Both the position numbers and the translations under genes were made by a program. A DNA stretch of 64,000 bases. It comes from Setophaga petechia. Lineage: Eukaryota > Chordata > Aves > Passeriformes > Parulidae. The notes beneath the pieces are model-generated. The model was not told where the DNA came from, did no database searches, and saw only the letters and a program-made list of their open reading frames with translations. The stretch spans positions 9,388,936 through 9,452,935 of the forward strand of contig JANCRA010000025.1 of the NCBI GenBank assembly GCA_024362935.1. The letters are read 5' to 3'. Shown one piece after another: positions 22,040-33,975 of the stretch (positions are counted from its first letter, which is position 1; each line of letters begins with the position of its first letter).

Positions 22040-25000
22040 AAGGGTACATCCTGCCCCAAAAATATTTGCCCTATCAGGCCAGTGGGCAACCTCCATGGCA
22101 ATGGCCCCACTCATCCCAGCTGCCTGTGCACAATTGCATCGTGCAGCTGCAGCAGTGTGCTAACACCAGAGAGGAGTGAGCCCTGGCTGGGGGAGCTGAC
22201 TGATGCTATCCACACAGTTAGAGGAACAGCTGGCCTGAAGCCCTGGGAATTCAAAAATATCCCATCCGAGCCACCCCGTGAAGCCGGGAGCCTCTGGAGC
22301 AGAGGCTGTCACTGCAGGCTCCTGCGCAGACAAAGAGTGCCTGTGAGTGTATCCAAGGATTTCCATGTGCTTCAGAGCAGGGGTCCCATTGCTTCCTTCC
22401 AACAATGTGACATGCATCACTGAGAATCTCTTATTTCTTTGCACAATAGCTTTTTTTTTACCCCACCCTCCCACAGCTACAGAGGAGACGGAGGGGGTGA
22501 ATCTTACGCACTGTCCAACTGACTTCCTTGCATTTGGAAGGGAAATCTAAGAGATTTATATAATCAGGCTAACATACAAACCAATTGAAATTACAATGGT
22601 ACTTTAGAATATATTCCTTGAGTATTCAAACCACAGAGAGAAAAATATCTCTTCCACTAAACTACAAGGGATGGACTTAAACCCACAAAAGCTGGGAAAC
22701 ATGGTGAGGTCTGACTGAAAGCTTGTCCTCACTTCACCTCTGAGGAAAACAGTAGAAAGCAGAGATAATACTGGCTGCTTTCGGGTGGGCCCTAAACATA
22801 TAGCAAATTCCCACAAAATAAATAGGAGGCTTGCCACCATATCCTCCCTCCCATTCCCACACAACCAGACTCTAACTCACAGGCATGCAGGGCAGCTGCT
22901 TTCTCTCTGCCCAGGACTTCCTTGTCACAGGCATCAGTCCTGGCTCTGCTTCCCTGTTTTGTGAGTTTCCAGTTAGCACCTGCTATGCTCTTCTGGCTCC
23001 CTGCCCTTGCCAAAAACGGTTTTGAGAGCACCAACTCCGAAGAAAATAATGCCAAAAAAAGTGCAAGGAGAACATCTTTGGATTCCTGGTTATCTGTAGA
23101 TTCTTCCCCAGTTCCCAAATTTCCCATTCCCACCATCTTTATCCCATCCACAGCATCATTCCTGCTTCCTCTCTCCATGGAGGCACTCTGTGTATCTTAG
23201 CAATAGGCTGGGGCAGTGGTCCCAGATATTTTAGGGCAGTGCATGTGCTGCCTGCTCAGCTGGTTGCTGGTTTTTTAGATGCACAAGGAACTGAGCTAAA
23301 ATTACCATTTCCTCAGTAGAAGAACTATTCTGAATCTTCGTTCTCCATCCCGCTACCCCTTCTCATGAAAATTCACATGCACCCATCTTCACTTTCATGC
23401 CTCTGCCAAACTGAGCTGAAATCTGTAATGACTTCAGAAGTTATCATGAGGGGTGGATGAAAACACTGTATGCTCACAGAAACCTATTTCTATAGGAAAC
23501 CAACCTAAAGATAGCCCCATCATAGAAGCCTTTAAGACCAGTATTAAATGAACCAAAACTCTAGAGTTATGCACAGATGCCACTGCAGACACAGGGTGTT
23601 TTGTTTTCATCTAAGATTCAGGTAACTAAAGCCATTCACCTGTGTAAACCTCCCCAAAGTGTCTCTGAGTCTTCTGAGATGGCTACCGGGGTGAGCAGTG
23701 AAGGAGAAATTAGATTCCTTTGGGTTTTCCATCTAAAAATACATTAATGTATTTTTACACATGTATGAATCATGTACATGCACATGTGGAGCCCTCCTTA
23801 TTTCTTTGTAATTGTAGGTTCCAAACTCTTCAACATGTTCTATAGTTTGGTTTTTTTACAAACTACGTTTTCTACTCTCTAAGATGCTAAAGTACTTTTA
23901 TTTCTGTTTGTCAGATGAAAAGCTGAAAACCTTTGAAGATCAGGATCCTAATAAAGTAACCAGTTTCTTTGGCTTTCAGGAACATTAAAATATTTATATA
24001 CATAAAATTAGAGAAAAGGAGAAACTCATAGAAAAGAAATGAGTTTCATGTAGTTCCAGATTCATCCAGCTCCAGATGAATGCCCTGGTGCCATCCTCTT
24101 CCATCCATCCCTCCTTTAATGAACTACGAAGCAATTAGCTGAGAGTGAAAAGAAAAACCCCAACCAAAATATATAGGAAAATAAGATAAAGAAAGGTTCC
24201 AATTTTACTTATACAGTTTTCCAGTTCTTTGTTACATTTGGTCTAGACTCAGCTGTATTCTGAGGACACTTTAAATCACAGGAGTAAATTGGAGAGATCT
24301 TGAATAAGATGAAATAAAGAGGCCTTGGAGAAGACAAAACCTCTTTCTGCCTTCTCAACCCCTCCCGCTATTTAAAAGTTACTTTGGTCTAATGAAAATC
24401 AGATTATAAGCCTCCACGAACCCCCCAGATTAACATCATTAGAATATGATTTTTTCTAATATACTATCTTCTGAAGGACAGGCAACATGCTGTACAGATG
24501 GAAGCAGCTTCAAACTCTGCTTGAAGCTGCGGGAACAAAAGTCTCCCTGCAAACAAAAAATCATAAATTAAATTTAAAAAGCAATATTTCACTTGCTTTA
24601 TGCATCAGCATGAGCCTGCAGGCCCACAGTTTGAGTCATTAAAACCATGGGTGCACCCCATAAAAGACAATCCAAAAGTTCTGACACTGAAGCATAATGG
24701 TTAGTGCTGCTCAAATATTTCATCTGTTTTTCTCTATTTTTAAATGAGTACATGAAAAAATATTTGAGGGTTTTTGTGGTTTCTTTTTTTTTTTCCCCTC
24801 AGAGCAAGGGATCGTATTGTTTAGCTGTTAGACAACAGAGCTGGGAAACCTAAGGACACATGGAATAAATAATACAGAAATTGGTATAAAGTCCCTTATA
24901 TCACATGTGGTCTTATCTGTAATCAGCTCTGCCTCAGAAAAAGAGGCAGTTTCAAGGTTGGAAAAATTAGTGAAAAAGAAAGGATTTCTTCACTTTAGAG

Positions 25001-26432
25001 AAGAAGTAAATAGCAAGGGACTAGAAACTATAGAATGTCACAGCCATTTCAAAAAGTGAGAACAGTCACATTCAGGAAAGATAAAGGGCAAGTTACTTAA
25101 ATATGGTGAAAATAAACACATCTTAGCAGAACATGTACTGTGGGCTTCAAACAAAGAATTTAGCAAGATGAAAACAAGTTATGCATATATATATACATGA
25201 ATAACAGCCCTCTCACTGTCATTTATGGATAAAAGGCTTAACAGTATAATTGTTGGGATTGGAGAGCTGGGTAAACATGATTAGTTTTGCATATGTTTGG
25301 AAAATTTAAAAGTCACAAGGGACACTCCTGCATAGTGTCCCTTATTGTCACCCCCTCCCACTGCACACAGACACTTGAGCTGCAGAATTTCTGGTCCCAA
25401 GAGAAGGTTCTGAGCATGGTGAGGGGAGAGCAGGAGAGACTGAATTGCTGCCAGTGCCTGAGGAAGGCCCTTGCAAAGACAAGGAGGGGAGGAGTGAAAC
25501 TCATAAAGGTGTGGCTGAAGTGCCAAACCACAAATTTAGAGTAACAGGGTTCAATCTTTTCGAGTGCTTGCCCTTAAAAACGTTCATGTGAAAGGGGACT
25601 GGGGAAAGACATGTACCAGAAATACATTATTTGCCAAAACCTCAGTGCTTACTAGGATCTAAGGAGAGTTCTCAAGAAAAGCATGTCCTGCAGGGATTTG
25701 ATGCTGGTTTTTTTGTGCACCATACTCAGATCTTCTGGAAGATGAGAAACAATGCTTCACATAAATCTTGCCTAAGATTCTGTTTTTTCCCTACATCTTG
25801 CCCCAATTTTTGTGCATGTTCTGTAGCTTCAGCTGATATTTTTAACTCTGCCATTAAGTGAACTGGGAAAAGAGGAAAGAAATCACCACTAATCCTGGGC
25901 ATTTATGTAGAGAGGAGGAAGCACTCCAGTGCTGTTGCTGTGATGCAGATGAATATATAAATAAATGTGCCACGCCACTGTTGCTGAAACCAAAGTTTAT
26001 TAAACCAGATTCCTAAATCCCATGCCTGGCTGAAAAACAGTTTTCTCCTAAAAGTTCTTTTAATGCTGTATTTGTGTACCAACATTATTGCTTTTTCTGT
26101 CTGAGCCTTTTGAAGTAATTTTTTCAAGCTTTATTTTTTTTTTACGAGGGACATCATGTATATAGCAACATGGAACAACAAAAAACAACAGAACAGATGA
26201 TGTTGGAAGCAATATTCTTGCCTAATTCCACTAAAACAGGAACTACTTTCTGCGTGTCTGACACTGCACTTTCAGAGACCAAAGCCCTTTCCATCCATCA
26301 AGGAGTACATCAAAAAAGCAAGGAAAATTCATTTTTTGTCACAGTACACCCTCTTAAAATTAATTTTGTACTACTTAAAACACTACTTGTTGAAAATACT
26401 TGTTATTTAACATTTAAACCAGTTTTCAATCA
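22040..26432. other. Unique non-coding DNA, 4.4 kb
   Basis: No interspersed repeat is recognised. Small simple tracts occur: 11-12 T near 24784 followed by C runs, and a short (AT)n near 25184. The block 24525-24680 is AT-rich with TAAATTAAATT words. Open frames of up to 128 codons (22792-23178 minus) look like chance. Confidence 0.5.
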
Positions 26433-26521
26433 ATCATAGAACTGTGGAATAATTTGGGACCTTGAAGATCATGTAGTTCCAACCCCCCTGCCATGGACAG
26501 GGCAGTTTCCACTAGGACCTT
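26433..26521 (-). mobile_element. CR1 LINE, 3' terminal fragment
   Basis: ATCATAGAACTGTGGAATAA, then TTGAAGATCATGTAGTTCC, AACCCCCCTGCCATGGACAG and TTCCACTAGGACC give the last 90 bp or so of CR1 in reverse complement. It is strongly 5'-truncated. Confidence 0.9.
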
Positions 26522-27450
26522 GATGTACCTCGTACATTCTAGAAAATTCTCCTTTTTTTTTATACACTATATCATATTTTTGTTGTGTTTTGAAAGCTCA
26601 GTTTATCAGCAACTTGTATTGTGATGTATAGTTATAAACAGCACTTGCTTAAAAGAAATTTTGGAAAACACAGCTTGTGCATGAGACAACTTCAGCAATT
26701 GATCTTACCAGTTAGGAGGTGAAATTCTCCACTTCTTTTATAACAGCAGAGTTGTATTAAAATTTTAGTTTTTATAGGATGTAACAATGGATTTATGTAA
26801 TACCTTTGATCTCAAACTTCTGCTCTGAAGAGACTAGAAGTTCCTTATAATAAAAGATCTTTCTGTCAAAATCCTCTCAAATTAAATTTCTCTGCATAAA
26901 CATGTGTATGTAAACGCAGTATGGGGTTTGCATGCTGCATAGAACTAGAAATAATTTTATTGTATTAGGTGAATTAATTAGAAGAAATCTGTCAAGAAAA
27001 TGTACCAAATTTATTTGAAAAATGCATTCAGACTTTGAACTCCAGGTCCCATTGTTTGGTATGGAATATTGAAAGTCATACCAGTGTGGACTGTGATGGC
27101 CTTGGAGTTGTAAGGAGAAAGAGATTATAAGAATACCTATTGAAAAGTGCTACATAATTATGATAATATCTGATCCATTAAAAAATCACATCTGAAGTGG
27201 AAGAAAATACTTGTGGGTATTTGTTGAAGGACTTGTAGACACGTTTTAGGAACAGGAAAGTGAAAATAATGAAACCACAGCATTTGCAGGATGACTCAAT
27301 GGACTGGGCAGAATACACATCCCTTCTGAGGAGCACAGCTTGCTTTTAACTACACTGCCCAGGCCAGCTGTCTCCCAGCACATCTTCCCAGCTGACAACG
27401 AGATTAATTAGGTGAAAGCCAAAATTTATTAGCAGGTAAGAGTGAAAAAA
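26522..27450. other. Unique non-coding DNA
   Basis: AT-rich, no recognisable element up to the presumed start of the LTR at 27451. Confidence 0.5.
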
Positions 27451-27530
27451 TGTTGGTTTCATCCATGGAGAAATGGTTTTCATGTTTGAACCACTGTATT
27501 GGACTTACAGGGAAAGGCTTTGGTAGATCC

Positions 27531-29382
27531 TGCAGGTAGATCCACCTGCAGCCCATGGAGGGCACAGGGATGCACAGATCCACCTGCAGCCCATGGAAGG
27601 AGGGCATGGGGGGATGCACAGATCCACCTGCAGCTCATGGAGGGCACAGGGATGCACAGATCCACCTGCAGCCCATGGAGGGCACAGGGATGCAGAGATC
27701 CACCTGCAGCCCATGGGAACAGGGATGCACAGATCCACCTGCAGCCCATGGAGGGCACAGGGATGCACAGATCCATCTGCAGCCCATGGTGAGCACAGGG
27801 ATGCACAGATCCACCTGCAGCTCATGGAGGGCACAGGGATGCACAGATCCACCTGCAGCTCAAGGAGAGCACAGGGATGCACAGATCCACCTGCAGGTCA
27901 TGGAAGGCACAGGGATGCAGAGATCCACCTGCAGCCCATGGAGGGCACAGGGATGCACAGATCCACCTGCAGCTCATGGAGGGCATGGGGGGATGCACAG
28001 ATCCACCTGCAGCTCAAGGAGGGCATGGGGGGATGCACAGATCCACCTGCAGCCCATGGTGAGCACAGGGATGTACAGATCCACCTGCAGCTCATGGAGG
28101 GCACAGGGATGCACAGATCCACCTGCAGCTCATGGAGGGCACAGGGATGCACAGATCCACCTGCAGCTCATGGAGGGCACAGGGATGCACAGATCCACCT
28201 GCAGCCCATGGAGAGCACAGGGATGCACAGATCCACCTGCAGCTCATGGAGGGCACAGGGATGCACAGATCCACCTGCAGCTCATGGAGGGCACAGGGAT
28301 GCACAGATCCACCTGCAGCCCATGGAGAGCACAGGGATGCACAGATCCACCTGCAGCTCATGGAGGGCACAGGGATGCACAGATCCACCTGCAGCCCATG
28401 GAGAGCACAGGGATGCACAGATCCACCTGCAGCCCATGGAGGGCACAGGGATGCACAGATCCACCTGCAGCCCATGGAGAGCACAGGGATGCACAGATCC
28501 ACCTGCAGCCCTTGGGAACAGGGATGCAGAGATCCACCTGCAGCCCATGGAGAGCACAGGGATGCACAGATCCACCTGCAGCCCTTGGGACCAGGGATGC
28601 AGAGATCCACCTGCAGCCCATGGAGAGCACAGGGATGCACAGATCCACCTGCAGCCCTTGGGAACAGGGATGCAGAGATCCACCTGCAGCCCATGGAGAG
28701 CACAGAGGGATGAACAGATCCACCTGCAGCCCATGGAGGGCACAGGGATGCACAGATCCACCTGCAGCCCATGGAGAGCACAGAGGGATGAACAGATCCA
28801 CCTGCAGCCCATGGAGGGCACAGGGATGCACAGATCCACCTGCAGCCCATGGAGAGCACAGGGATGCACAGATCCACCTGCAGCTCATGGAGGGCACAGG
28901 GATGCACAGATCCACCTGCAGCCCATGGAGAGCACAGGGATGCACAGATCCACCTGCAGCCCATGGAGGGCACAGGGATGCACAGATCCACCTGCAGCCC
29001 ATGGAGAGCACAGGGATGCACAGATCCACCTGCAGCCCTTGGGAACAGGGATGCAGAGATCCACCTGCAGCCCATGGAGAGCACAGGGATGCACAGATCC
29101 ACCTGCAGCCCTTGGGACCAGGGATGCAGAGATCCACCTGCAGCCCATGGAGAGCACAGGGATGCACAGATCCACCTGCAGCCCTTGGGAACAGGGATGC
29201 AGAGATCCACCTGCAGCCCATGGAGAGCACAGAGGGATGAACAGATCCACCTGCAGCCCATGGAGGGCACAGGGATGCACAGATCCACCTGCAGCCCATG
29301 GAGAGCACAGAGGGATGAACAGATCCACCTGCAGCCCATGGAGGGCACAGGGATGCACAGATCCACCTGCAGCCCATGGAGG
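27531..29382 (+). repeat. GC-rich minisatellite, about 49 units of mostly 38 bp
   Basis: I count 49 occurrences of the core ATCCACCTGCAG (one changed to ATCCATCTGCAG near 27773). The standard unit is 38 bp: the core plus a 26-bp spacer of the form CCCATGGAGRGCACAGGG then ATGCACAG. Spacer variants give 35-bp units (CCCTTGGGAMCAGGG), 40-bp units (an extra AG with ATGAACAG, or GGCATGGGGGG) and one 44-bp unit (from 27588). CTCATGG spacers dominate units 15-22 and CCCATGG spacers the rest. I see no CpG anywhere in the array. Because 38 is not a multiple of 3 and the C-type unit has no stop on either strand, long open frames run through it (624 and 561 codons on plus, 439 on minus). These are by-products of the repeat, not genes. 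Confidence 0.97.
28283..29381 (+). repeat. 527-bp higher-order tandem duplication within the minisatellite
   Basis: Units 22-35 and 36-49 of the array follow the same order of spacer variants: CTCATGG-GGG, GAG, GGG, GAG, 35-bp AAC, GAG, 35-bp ACC, GAG, 35-bp AAC, 40-bp, GGG, 40-bp, GGG, GAG. The offset is exactly 527 bp (core of unit 22 at 28345, of unit 36 at 28872; the unit lengths also sum to 527). Comparing the two copies by eye I found no substitution between the first mismatch on the left (28282 T against 28809 C) and on the right (28855 A against 29382 G). Confidence 0.9.
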
Positions 29383-30019
29383 AGCCCATGTTGGATCAGG
29401 GCCATGCCCAAAGGATGCTGTGACCTGTGGGAAGCTCACACTGGGGCAGCATTGTTCAAGGTTGTGACCCTGTGAGGGACCCACTCTGGAGTGGCCTGTT
29501 CCTGAAGGACTGACCCTGTGGAACAGCTTGTGTAAGTCTGCAGCCACTGGGAAGGACTCACACTGGCAGGGTTCCTGGAGGACTGTCTCCCTTGAGAGGG
29601 ATCCTGCACTGGAGCAGGGGAAGAGTATGAGGAGTCCTTCCCCTGAGGAGAAAGGAATGGCAGAGATAATGCGAAATGGACTCACCAAAACCCTCTCTCC
29701 CTCTCCTCCTGCACCACTGTAAGGAGGAAGTAGAGAAAACTGGCAGTGAAGTTGGGCCTGGGAAGAAGGGATGGGTAAAAGAAAGATGGTTTATGGTTCA
29801 AGTTTATTGCTTATTTTGCAACTCTGATTCAATTGGTAGTAAATTAAACTATTTTCTTTCTCCAGGTCCAGTATCTTTTGCTCATGATATTAATTTGTGA
29901 GTGCTCTTTCCCTGCCCAGAAGCCCTTCATTGTTTTTTCTCATCTGCCCAGCTGAGGAAGGGAAAGGATGGACCAACTTTGGTGGATACCTGGCATGCAG
30001 ACAGGGCCAAGCCACCACA

Positions 30020-32619
30020 AAAATTTTCTCAGTGTTTGTGACATTCCTATTGAGAAGCTCAGAGCCATGTCACATTGTGGGAAGGGATATTGGTACCCCA
30101 TTGTATTCAGTAGAAGATTTACAGCAAGACTGGCCCATTTTTCCCTTGATGTGCATTATGGCTTCATGATGCTCTGGAATGAGCTTTCCCTAAACCAGCC
30201 TAACCAGTTTTGTGGTGTGCAAGGGCTGTGTTATTCTCCTTGGAGTGCTATTGGGCAGCCCAGTAATGAGCTGTGGATAGGATCCCTTAGCAAGTCTGTC
30301 TTCCTGGACTGCTTGGGAATGTCCTTTATTTCTGACACACTCCACCTGTCCTGCCTGCCCTGGCTTTGTTGGCTCCTTCATCTGAAACAAAAAGTCCTCT
30401 CACTTGCTTTGCTGTAGTCACTAGAGAGTTAAGAGTCACGAAACCAGGGACTGAGCTGCATCTGGGAAGGCCTTACTAAAAAAAGCTCCAAACTCCATCT
30501 GCTTCCAGTAAGTTTTGCCTCCTTGACAAGAGCAGAGAAGTGCAAGTGCCCCTTGGAGCGGGTGACTTCTCACTCTTCCAGCAAGTGGTGGCAGGACAGT
30601 GAGAGAAGTAACTAGAATTCAACCCTGGTATTGGGAGAATAATCCTTTGAAGCCTAAAAAGGCATGTTTGAAAAGGGGAAAAGGTTCTGGCAGGTAAGCT
30701 TTAGGTAGGGGTAAGTTTGTACAATAGCCCTGTAGGCAGACTGGTGAAGATTTAAAAAGAGGTGGAAAAAAAGACCCATTTGCAACAAACAGCTATCAAA
30801 ATTTGAAAAGATCCAATTACTTACAGGACTGGTAGGTTTTTTAATTCTCAGTCATGTCAGTGGTAGTAGGGCTGCAGAACCTGTCCCTATATGTGGGTAA
30901 TAGCCATTTTACTTCCCAGTATTTTTTAGGGGGATTGAAGAGGTTGGTCTTTCTGTCCCTATGTAAACCCATGATTCATCCATCATGTCAAAAGCATCTT
31001 AATAATAAATATACCACCATGGCTGGTGTTTTTCACTGTATTTGGCAAGCATTCTTAGAAAGAAATGAAATGAAAATTTCAGGAATTTCCAATTGGGCTT
31101 GAAAGCTGTGAAAGAAGAGTGATGACTGCTATCAATGGAAAGAGTTATGAGCTGCCTGGTTCTACTGTTTTATGGAATAGCTTAGCCATAGCACAGGACC
31201 TACTTCTCTGCCACTGTGGCCCGGGCCTGGCCATGGCCTTAATTTTTCTGAGGATGTTATTCATAAATGTTCCCTTAATCAAGCTCAGGCCCAGAGTTTT
31301 ACTGTAGAGGCCAAACTAATTGCCAGGATACATGAGAAGCCAAACCCTAGAAGGTAAAGCTAAAATTTGTGTGTCCTGGCTCAGAGAACCACTATGTTTC
31401 AAACCTGAAATAAAAAGTGGGTTTTTACATTTCTTAAATAGTTGATTTTTCCATCTCAACAATTAGAACTCTGTGCTCCTCAAAGAATTCACACTGATTA
31501 ACTACATTTCCTTCATTTTTTAAATTTGACCACAACAAAAATCTCTCTTTTTAATTTTAATTTTTTTTTTAAGAGAAAGAGGTAAGGATTTATTCCAAAA
31601 TTATCCCTGGCTAGTGTACATGGTTACCACACTGAAAGAGGCAGCAGTTTTCTGGGTGGAATGGCATTGCCCTGTGTGCCAAGACCCACAAGGAAGCTAT
31701 GCCAAGGACTGTGAAGATTTTTATGTCTCTCCTGCCATCATAAACACAAATGTTATATCTTTCAACTAGACAGCTGGCATGTACCCCATTGATTACACCC
31801 TTTAATTGAGAAAGGGAGAGGTGAATGATTTTCTGTATTCTTTTCACATGTAAAAGCTTCTAGAGGATTAGCAAACTCATAGTTCTTGATCAAAATTCAG
31901 GCTCCAATGCAAAATTCTTTAAGATTTCATAATATCTTCTGTTCATAATATCACGAAGCCCTTCTGCTGGAATAGTCTCATCCATACTTCAGGAGCTGAA
32001 ATGATATTCAATAAGTGACATAACACCCATGGTGGAGTTTTTCAGTTCTAAATCTTCCAGCTCTCACTTCTGTGACAGTGGGAAACATTTTGCTTGGTCA
32101 TCCTCAATCTCATGTGTGGGAAGAACTGAGATGAGGAGACATGAGGTGCATTGCCTGGACAGAGGAGGTGAGGAACCTGAGAGCCTTTTCCTCTCTGTAT
32201 CATCCCTTGGTTTCATAAGAAAAGGCCACAGCTCCCAGCAGACCATGCCTCAGATCTCAGATCAGGTGGGCACAACTTCTCCATCTTGAAAAGTTTTGCT
32301 GCCTGGGCCCTTGGTCACCTGGGATATGGCACATCCAAAATATCCCCTGGTTGAGATGGTTGTGAAAGAGCAGCTCTGGAGCAAAACTGTCTGACTGTGT
32401 AGGGCTTCCTTTTCTTGGGAACCACTTTTGTGCTCAGCCCCTTGATGCTCACCTGAGTTATGTTGCGGGTGCATCACCGCCCAGTTTAACACCTTCCAAA
32501 TTTTGGTCCTAATCTCACAGATTATACTTTTTTACTTGGTCTCACACCCATCTTGTCCCTTTGTACTTTTTGGCCAGTTTGAGCTATGAGAGTGTATGGG
32601 ATTTTGTAACCTTTAATAA
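30020..32619. other. Unique non-coding DNA
   Basis: Contains a T-rich stretch (31549-31572) and no recognised repeat. Its 149-codon frame begins inside the LTR end (29968-30417 plus), so it is not a gene. Confidence 0.5.
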
Positions 32620-32668
32620 ATGAATGCTACTGATGCAATAGGAATCCTATTGCATCAGTAGCATTCAT
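32620..32668. repeat. Perfect 24-bp inverted repeat with 1-base spacer
   Basis: The left arm (32620-32643) begins ATGAATGCTACTG and ends ATAGGA. The right arm (32645-32668) is its exact reverse complement, TCCTAT to CAGTAGCATTCAT. The only unpaired base is A at 32644. Pairing stops at 32619/32669. As single-stranded DNA it folds into a 24-bp stem with practically no loop; as duplex it could extrude a cruciform. Confidence 0.97.
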
Positions 32669-33918
32669 GTCATCAGAAAAGATACACAACCCAACAAACC
32701 ACTAGGCAAATACATTGGATAGATATTGTCATCCCAAAGGAAATATTCTTACCCACACCATTCTTCCACAAGGCAAATTTGAAATATTTCACTTGTCCTC
32801 TGGAGCTCTGAAGAAGATTCTTCTGTTCTGTGCAGATAGTTCAGGACTCTGAAGGCTGAGTTGGATGATGGAGAGCTGAAAGATTGGAGCCAATGAAGAA
32901 AAAAGCTGTAAAGAAACCCCAAAACACAGCAGAGAGCAACAAAAAGCACTAATTCTATTTCCTTTAATATCAAAGCCAAAACGAATTTTGCCATAGACTT
33001 GACTAAGGATTCTTGAATGTAGAAACATGTTCTCATCAGCAGTTCTTAATTCATCCTTGCTTGTATTCCAAAGCAGTCATTTAACAGTTTGCCACTAGCT
33101 GCAGGATTGGATATGGTTTGAGTGTCAGGAGCCATTTGCAGAAGGCATGAATTAGACCTCCTGCATGTCAGGAGCAGGCTCTGCTGGAGTTAGATCCAAA
33201 GCATTCATGCTGGAGGTTGGGTTCTTCTACAAAAAAAAGTCACCTCGAGGCACTACTGCTTTTCACTGCCCTCTCTATCTTAAGAAGTGGTGTCCAAACT
33301 TAAAATATAAATTTTGCAGTGATCTCAGATAGATGAATCTTAACATTGCAGATACACAAAAGGTCTACAGGTAACCAAAGATCAGTTTTTGTGCCTTAAA
33401 CCACGGTCACATCTTGGCAGCACAGACAGGCTTTAGTCTTCTGCCATATGCTGCCACCTCAAACCCACCCTCCCACTCCTGCAGGGTCATAATGAAACCG
33501 AGGAACTAAATTAAGAAAAAGCTGTGGGTTGAAAATTACCCATCAGGGAGTATAAGAGTTGACTGAAAAGGATAAATCAAGGAAGTCCGCAAGTAATTGT
33601 GGCCAGAACAATAGACAGGGCAGTCAGGGAACAGAAATGAGCAGCTGGTGTTGGAAGGAAGGGAATGGAACAGCTTCAACTGATTTTCTCAATGAGAAAA
33701 ATGTCTCTGGAACTGTGATGTGACACAGTGTAAGCATCACTGATTTCAAAGCCTGCAGCTTTGGGCACCATTTTCAAGATAAAGCCACAGGTCCAGGGGG
33801 TCAGAAGCGTTACTCATTTGCCACAGAAGTAAAAGTATAGATTTGAGCTCAGTATGCAAATTGAAATAAACCATTTAAACAATCATTTTCCCTCTTTCAA
33901 TTTTTTCACGATTGAATA
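32669..33918. other. Unique non-coding DNA
   Basis: Nothing recognised. Ordinary AT-rich sequence runs up to the CR1 tail. Confidence 0.5.
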
Positions 33919-33975
33919 TCACAGAATCATAGAACATCCTGAACTGGAGAGGACCCACAGGGATCATCAAAAGAT
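33919..33975 (-). mobile_element. CR1 LINE, 3' tail only
   Basis: ATCACAGAATCATAGAAC followed by CTGGAGAGGACCCACAGGG and ATCATCAA is the last 55 bp or so of CR1 in reverse complement. Confidence 0.85.

Larger units (their letters stand above)
27451..30019 (+). mobile_element. Avian ERV LTR carrying an expanded minisatellite
   Basis: The 3' part (29383-30019) is recognisable wording of a common avian LTR: GCCCAAAGGATGCTGTGACC, CTGGAGTGGCCTGTTCCTGA, then degenerate sub-repeats of the GGACTGTCTCCC and CACTGGAGCAGG kind, then GAGGAGTCCTTCCCCTGAGG. Further on come a weakened polyadenylation signal (AGTAAA, 29838-29843), CAGCTGAGGAAGGG and the end TGGCATGCAGACAGGG...CCACCACA at 30019. The same family normally carries an AGATCCACCTGCAGCCCATG segment upstream, which here forms the tandem array. 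The 5' end is placed tentatively at 27451 (TGTTGG); flanks AAAAA and AAAAT differ by one base. Without the array the element would be roughly 0.7 kb. Confidence 0.65.

Noticed and set aside
27531..29382. CRISPR-like array
   Set aside because: The spacing is regular, but the spacers are themselves near-identical, there are no cas genes, and the context is avian. It is a minisatellite.
27555..29467. Very long open frames through the array (624, 561 and 208 codons on plus; 439, 343 and 267 on minus), which would encode Cys/His/Pro-rich repetitive proteins
   Set aside because: The 38-bp unit lacks stop codons in its main form on both strands, and 38 is not a multiple of 3, so every frame cycles through the same text. 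Openness on both strands and in several frames, with no promoter, splice signals or frame-preserving variants (35- and 40-bp units break the frame), shows a repeat by-product.
32620..32668. pre-miRNA
   Set aside because: The stem is perfect with a one-base loop and about 49 bases long; animal pre-miRNAs have larger loops and longer, imperfect stems.
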